The position numbers and the translations under genes were made by a program. The notes beneath the pieces are model-generated. The model saw only the letters and a program-made list of their open reading frames with translations, searched no databases and was not told where the DNA came from. This document shows positions 55,498 to 57,157 of a stretch of DNA of 57,157 nt, piece by piece. This stretch comes from Pseudomonadota bacterium (GTDB lineage: Bacteria; Pseudomonadota; Alphaproteobacteria; Reyranellales; Reyranellaceae), in assembly GCA_018240685.1 (NCBI GenBank), contig JAFEFG010000015.1:1-57157 (forward strand), given 5' to 3'. The stretch's first letter is position 1. Each line of letters starts with the position of its first letter.

Positions 55498-56523
55498 CTA
55501 GCGGCCGCTTTCGAAGCCCGAGAGGAATTGCGCCAGGTTGCGGCCGAGGTCGTCGCTGAGATAGCCGCCTTCCTGCACCAGCACGGTCGGCAGGCCGAGG
55601 CCGGCGATCTTGCGGCCCATGGCGTGGAAGCCGGCGCCGGTCACCTTGAGGCCTTGCAGCGGGTCGCTCTCGCTGGCGTCGAGGCCGAGCGCGATCACGA
55701 GCGCGGTCGGGGCGAACTCGCGGATACGGGCCAGCGCCTTGTCGCCGGCGGCAAGCCACACCGCATCCGGCGAGCCGAGCGGTTGCGGCAGGTTGAGGTT
55801 GAAGCCCTGGCCGGCGCCCGCGCCGGTTTCGTGGGCATGGCCCCAGAAGTAGGGGTAGTAGTCGGCGGGATCGGCATGGATCGAGACGGTGAGCACGTCG
55901 GCGCGCTCGTAGAAGATGCCCTGCGTGCCGTTGCCGTGATGCACGTCGACATCGAGGATCGCTACCCGCTGGTGCGCGCCACGCAGCCGCTGGGCCGCGA
56001 TGGCCGTGTTGTTCAGGAAGCAGAAGCCGCCCGCCATGTCGGCGTAGGCGTGATGTCCCGGCGGACGGCAGAGCGCATAGGCCTCGCGCGCGCCTTCCAG
56101 TACCAGGTCGGCGGTCGTCGTCGCCACCTCGGTCGAGGCGAGGGCTGCGGCCCAGGTGCCCGGTCCGATCGGGCAGGCGAGATCGGCCTGGTGCCAGCCG
56201 GCGCGCCCCGCCAGCGCCCGCGGATAGGTCGCGGCATAGCGCGAGGGATGCATGTTCGGCACGACTTCGGCCGAGGCGTTGGGCAGCTTCGCCCATTCGC
56301 GCGAGGCGATCTGCAGGAAGTCGAGATAGTCCGGTGTGTGGATGGCGGCGGCCGGCGCGGTGCCATAGTCGCGCGGTGCGACGATCTCGTGGCCCGCCTG
56401 TGTGGCGGCGCCCAGCAGGCGCGTCGCCCGCTCGGGCTGTTCAGTGCTTCTCTGCTTCACGCCGCGTACGAAGAAGGTCTGCGGGTCATGGACGGCATGC
56501 TTGTCGGAATAGACGATCTTCAT
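55498..56523 (-). CDS. Histone-deacetylase-family protein, acetylpolyamine amidohydrolase-like
   Basis: A 341-residue zinc-dependent amidohydrolase. It has the charge-relay and metal positions in CRPPGHHAYADMAGGFCFLNNTA, LDVDVHHGNGTQGIFY and ALGLDASESDPL, and the substrate-loop YLSDDLG. The short 341-residue length fits bacterial acetylpolyamine amidohydrolase or HDAC-like enzymes; the exact acylated substrate is not known. Follows the CoA-transferase gene by 11 nt on the same strand. Confidence 0.9.
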   Translation of the reverse strand: MKIVYSDKHAVHDPQTFFVRGVKQRSTEQPERATRLLGAATQAGHEIVAPRDYGTAPAAAIHTPDYLDFLQIASREWAKLPNASAEVVPNMHPSRYAATYPRALAGRAGWHQADLACPIGPGTWAAALASTEVATTTADLVLEGAREAYALCRPPGHHAYADMAGGFCFLNNTAIAAQRLRGAHQRVAILDVDVHHGNGTQGIFYERADVLTVSIHADPADYYPYFWGHAHETGAGAGQGFNLNLPQPLGSPDAVWLAAGDKALARIREFAPTALVIALGLDASESDPLQGLKVTGAGFHAMGRKIAGLGLPTVLVQEGGYLSDDLGRNLAQFLSGFESGR

Positions 56524-56534
56524 CGAGCGGGACT

Positions 56535-57157
56535 TCAGGCTGTGGCGACGGCTTTCGCCTCCCGGAGGGCGGCGATCTCGGCATCGCTATAGCCCACTTC
56601 GCGCATGATCTCGACCGTGTGCTCGCCCACCGCCGGCGACTTGCGTCGCGTTTCCACCGGTGCCTCTGACAGCTTGATGGGGTTGTTGGCTGATTTCACC
56701 GTGCCGATGCCGGGATAGTCGATCTCCAGCACGCTGCCGCGCGCCTGGGTGTGCGGGTTCTGCACCACGTCGCTGACTTTGTAGGCGGCCGAACAGGCCA
56801 TGCCGGCCGGGATCAGCTTGTCGAGGAGCTCGTCCGCCGTGTGTTCCAGGAAATACGCCTCGATCATCGGTTCGAGGATGGCGCGGTTGGCGACGCGGTC
56901 GGCATTGGTGGCGAAACGCTTGTCTTCGAGCCAGTCCTGGCGGCCGAGCGCGGTGCAGAGGATGCGCCAGAAGGCATCGTTGGTGCCGGCAACGAAGATC
57001 GGCTGCGTCCGGGTCGGGAAGACGCGCAGAGGGCAGATCAGCGAATTCGACGTGCCCATGCGCTCGGGGTCTTCGCCGGTGAGGCCCAGGTTGGTGATCC
57101 AGTGGCTCATCATGTGCATGCCGACATCGAACAGGGACAGATCGAGCCGCTGGCCCT
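56535..57157 (-). CDS. CaiB/BaiF-family CoA-transferase, C-terminal part (runs off right edge)
   Basis: A class III CoA-transferase moves CoA between acyl-CoA and an organic acid. The frame is open to the window edge (GQRLDLSLFDVGMHMMSHW) and contains PTRTQPIFVAGTNDAFWRILCTALGR, RFATNADRVANR and NNPIKLSEAPVETRRKSPAVGEHT, all typical of the family's C-terminal half. The active-site Asp region and N-terminus lie outside the window. Confidence 0.92.
   Translation of the reverse strand, partial: GQRLDLSLFDVGMHMMSHWITNLGLTGEDPERMGTSNSLICPLRVFPTRTQPIFVAGTNDAFWRILCTALGRQDWLEDKRFATNADRVANRAILEPMIEAYFLEHTADELLDKLIPAGMACSAAYKVSDVVQNPHTQARGSVLEIDYPGIGTVKSANNPIKLSEAPVETRRKSPAVGEHTVEIMREVGYSDAEIAALREAKAVATA

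Overview
The window is GC-rich, densely coded DNA, most likely from an alphaproteobacterium. The main reasons are a perfect GTTC-N7-GTTC LexA box in front of an imuA-imuB-dnaE2 mutagenesis cassette, a Bug-type (tripartite tricarboxylate) binding protein, FNR/FixK-type boxes, and many CoA-metabolism genes. I cannot name a genus. No insertion sequence, phage gene or CRISPR array is visible; the one RNA gene is a tRNA-Leu(UAA).

Layout. (1) Positions 1-6838, minus strand: an operon for a group 3b [NiFe] hydrogenase (iron-sulfur subunit, cyclic-nucleotide-binding protein, FAD/NAD subunit, small and large subunits), followed by its endopeptidase, an unusually short HypA and HypF, which runs off the left edge. 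(2) 7038-10963: a PhaC-like hydrolase, a CBS-domain site-2 protease below a perfect FNR/FixK box, Fpg, the wreck of a CBS-domain gene below a second FNR-like box, and tRNA-Leu. I read 1-10.9 kb as a low-oxygen/redox block. (3) 11-19.5 kb: ordinary metabolism (D-amino-acid dehydrogenase, acyl-CoA ligase, dienelactone hydrolase, MFS pump, Bug receptor, SDR, NAD kinase, TauD-like dioxygenase). (4) 19.5-25.6 kb: a cobalamin-type radical SAM protein, iron superoxide dismutase, bacterioferritin with its ferredoxin, and a four-gene CoA-thioester operon. (5) 25.6-29.3 kb: a probable lipid-linked sugar module (GT-C-like membrane protein, methyltransferase, polyprenyl-phosphate glycosyltransferase, small flippase-like protein). 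(6) 29.3-36.5 kb: enoyl-CoA hydratase, an ABC importer, MaoC, ChaC, an EamA exporter and MoaA.

(7) 36.6-43.4 kb: a nucleic-acid repair cluster. A beta-lactamase-fold exonuclease and an ATP-dependent ligase are transcribed away from an Lhr-Core helicase, from an intergenic region with a 20-bp near-perfect palindrome. A DUF2252 protein is translationally coupled to the ligase; its motif order suggests a circularly permuted kinase fold. The metallophosphoesterase that usually belongs to this cluster is absent. (8) 43.4-51.0 kb: a serine hydrolase, a 99-nt hairpin element, a VOC protein and the SOS mutasome operon imuA-imuB-dnaE2. (9) 51.1-57.2 kb: an exported metallo-hydrolase, a PoxB-like enzyme, an alpha/beta hydrolase with a divergent TetR regulator and clear operators, a histone-deacetylase-family amidohydrolase and a partial CaiB/BaiF CoA-transferase.

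With its LexA box, the window holds two independent DNA repair systems about 5 kb apart (Lhr/Exo/ligase and ImuAB-DnaE2). The most unusual points are the DUF2252 motif order and its coupling to the repair ligase, the zinc-site-free HypA, the cyclic-nucleotide sensor domain inside the hydrogenase operon, and the FNR-box/CBS relic beside tRNA-Leu.
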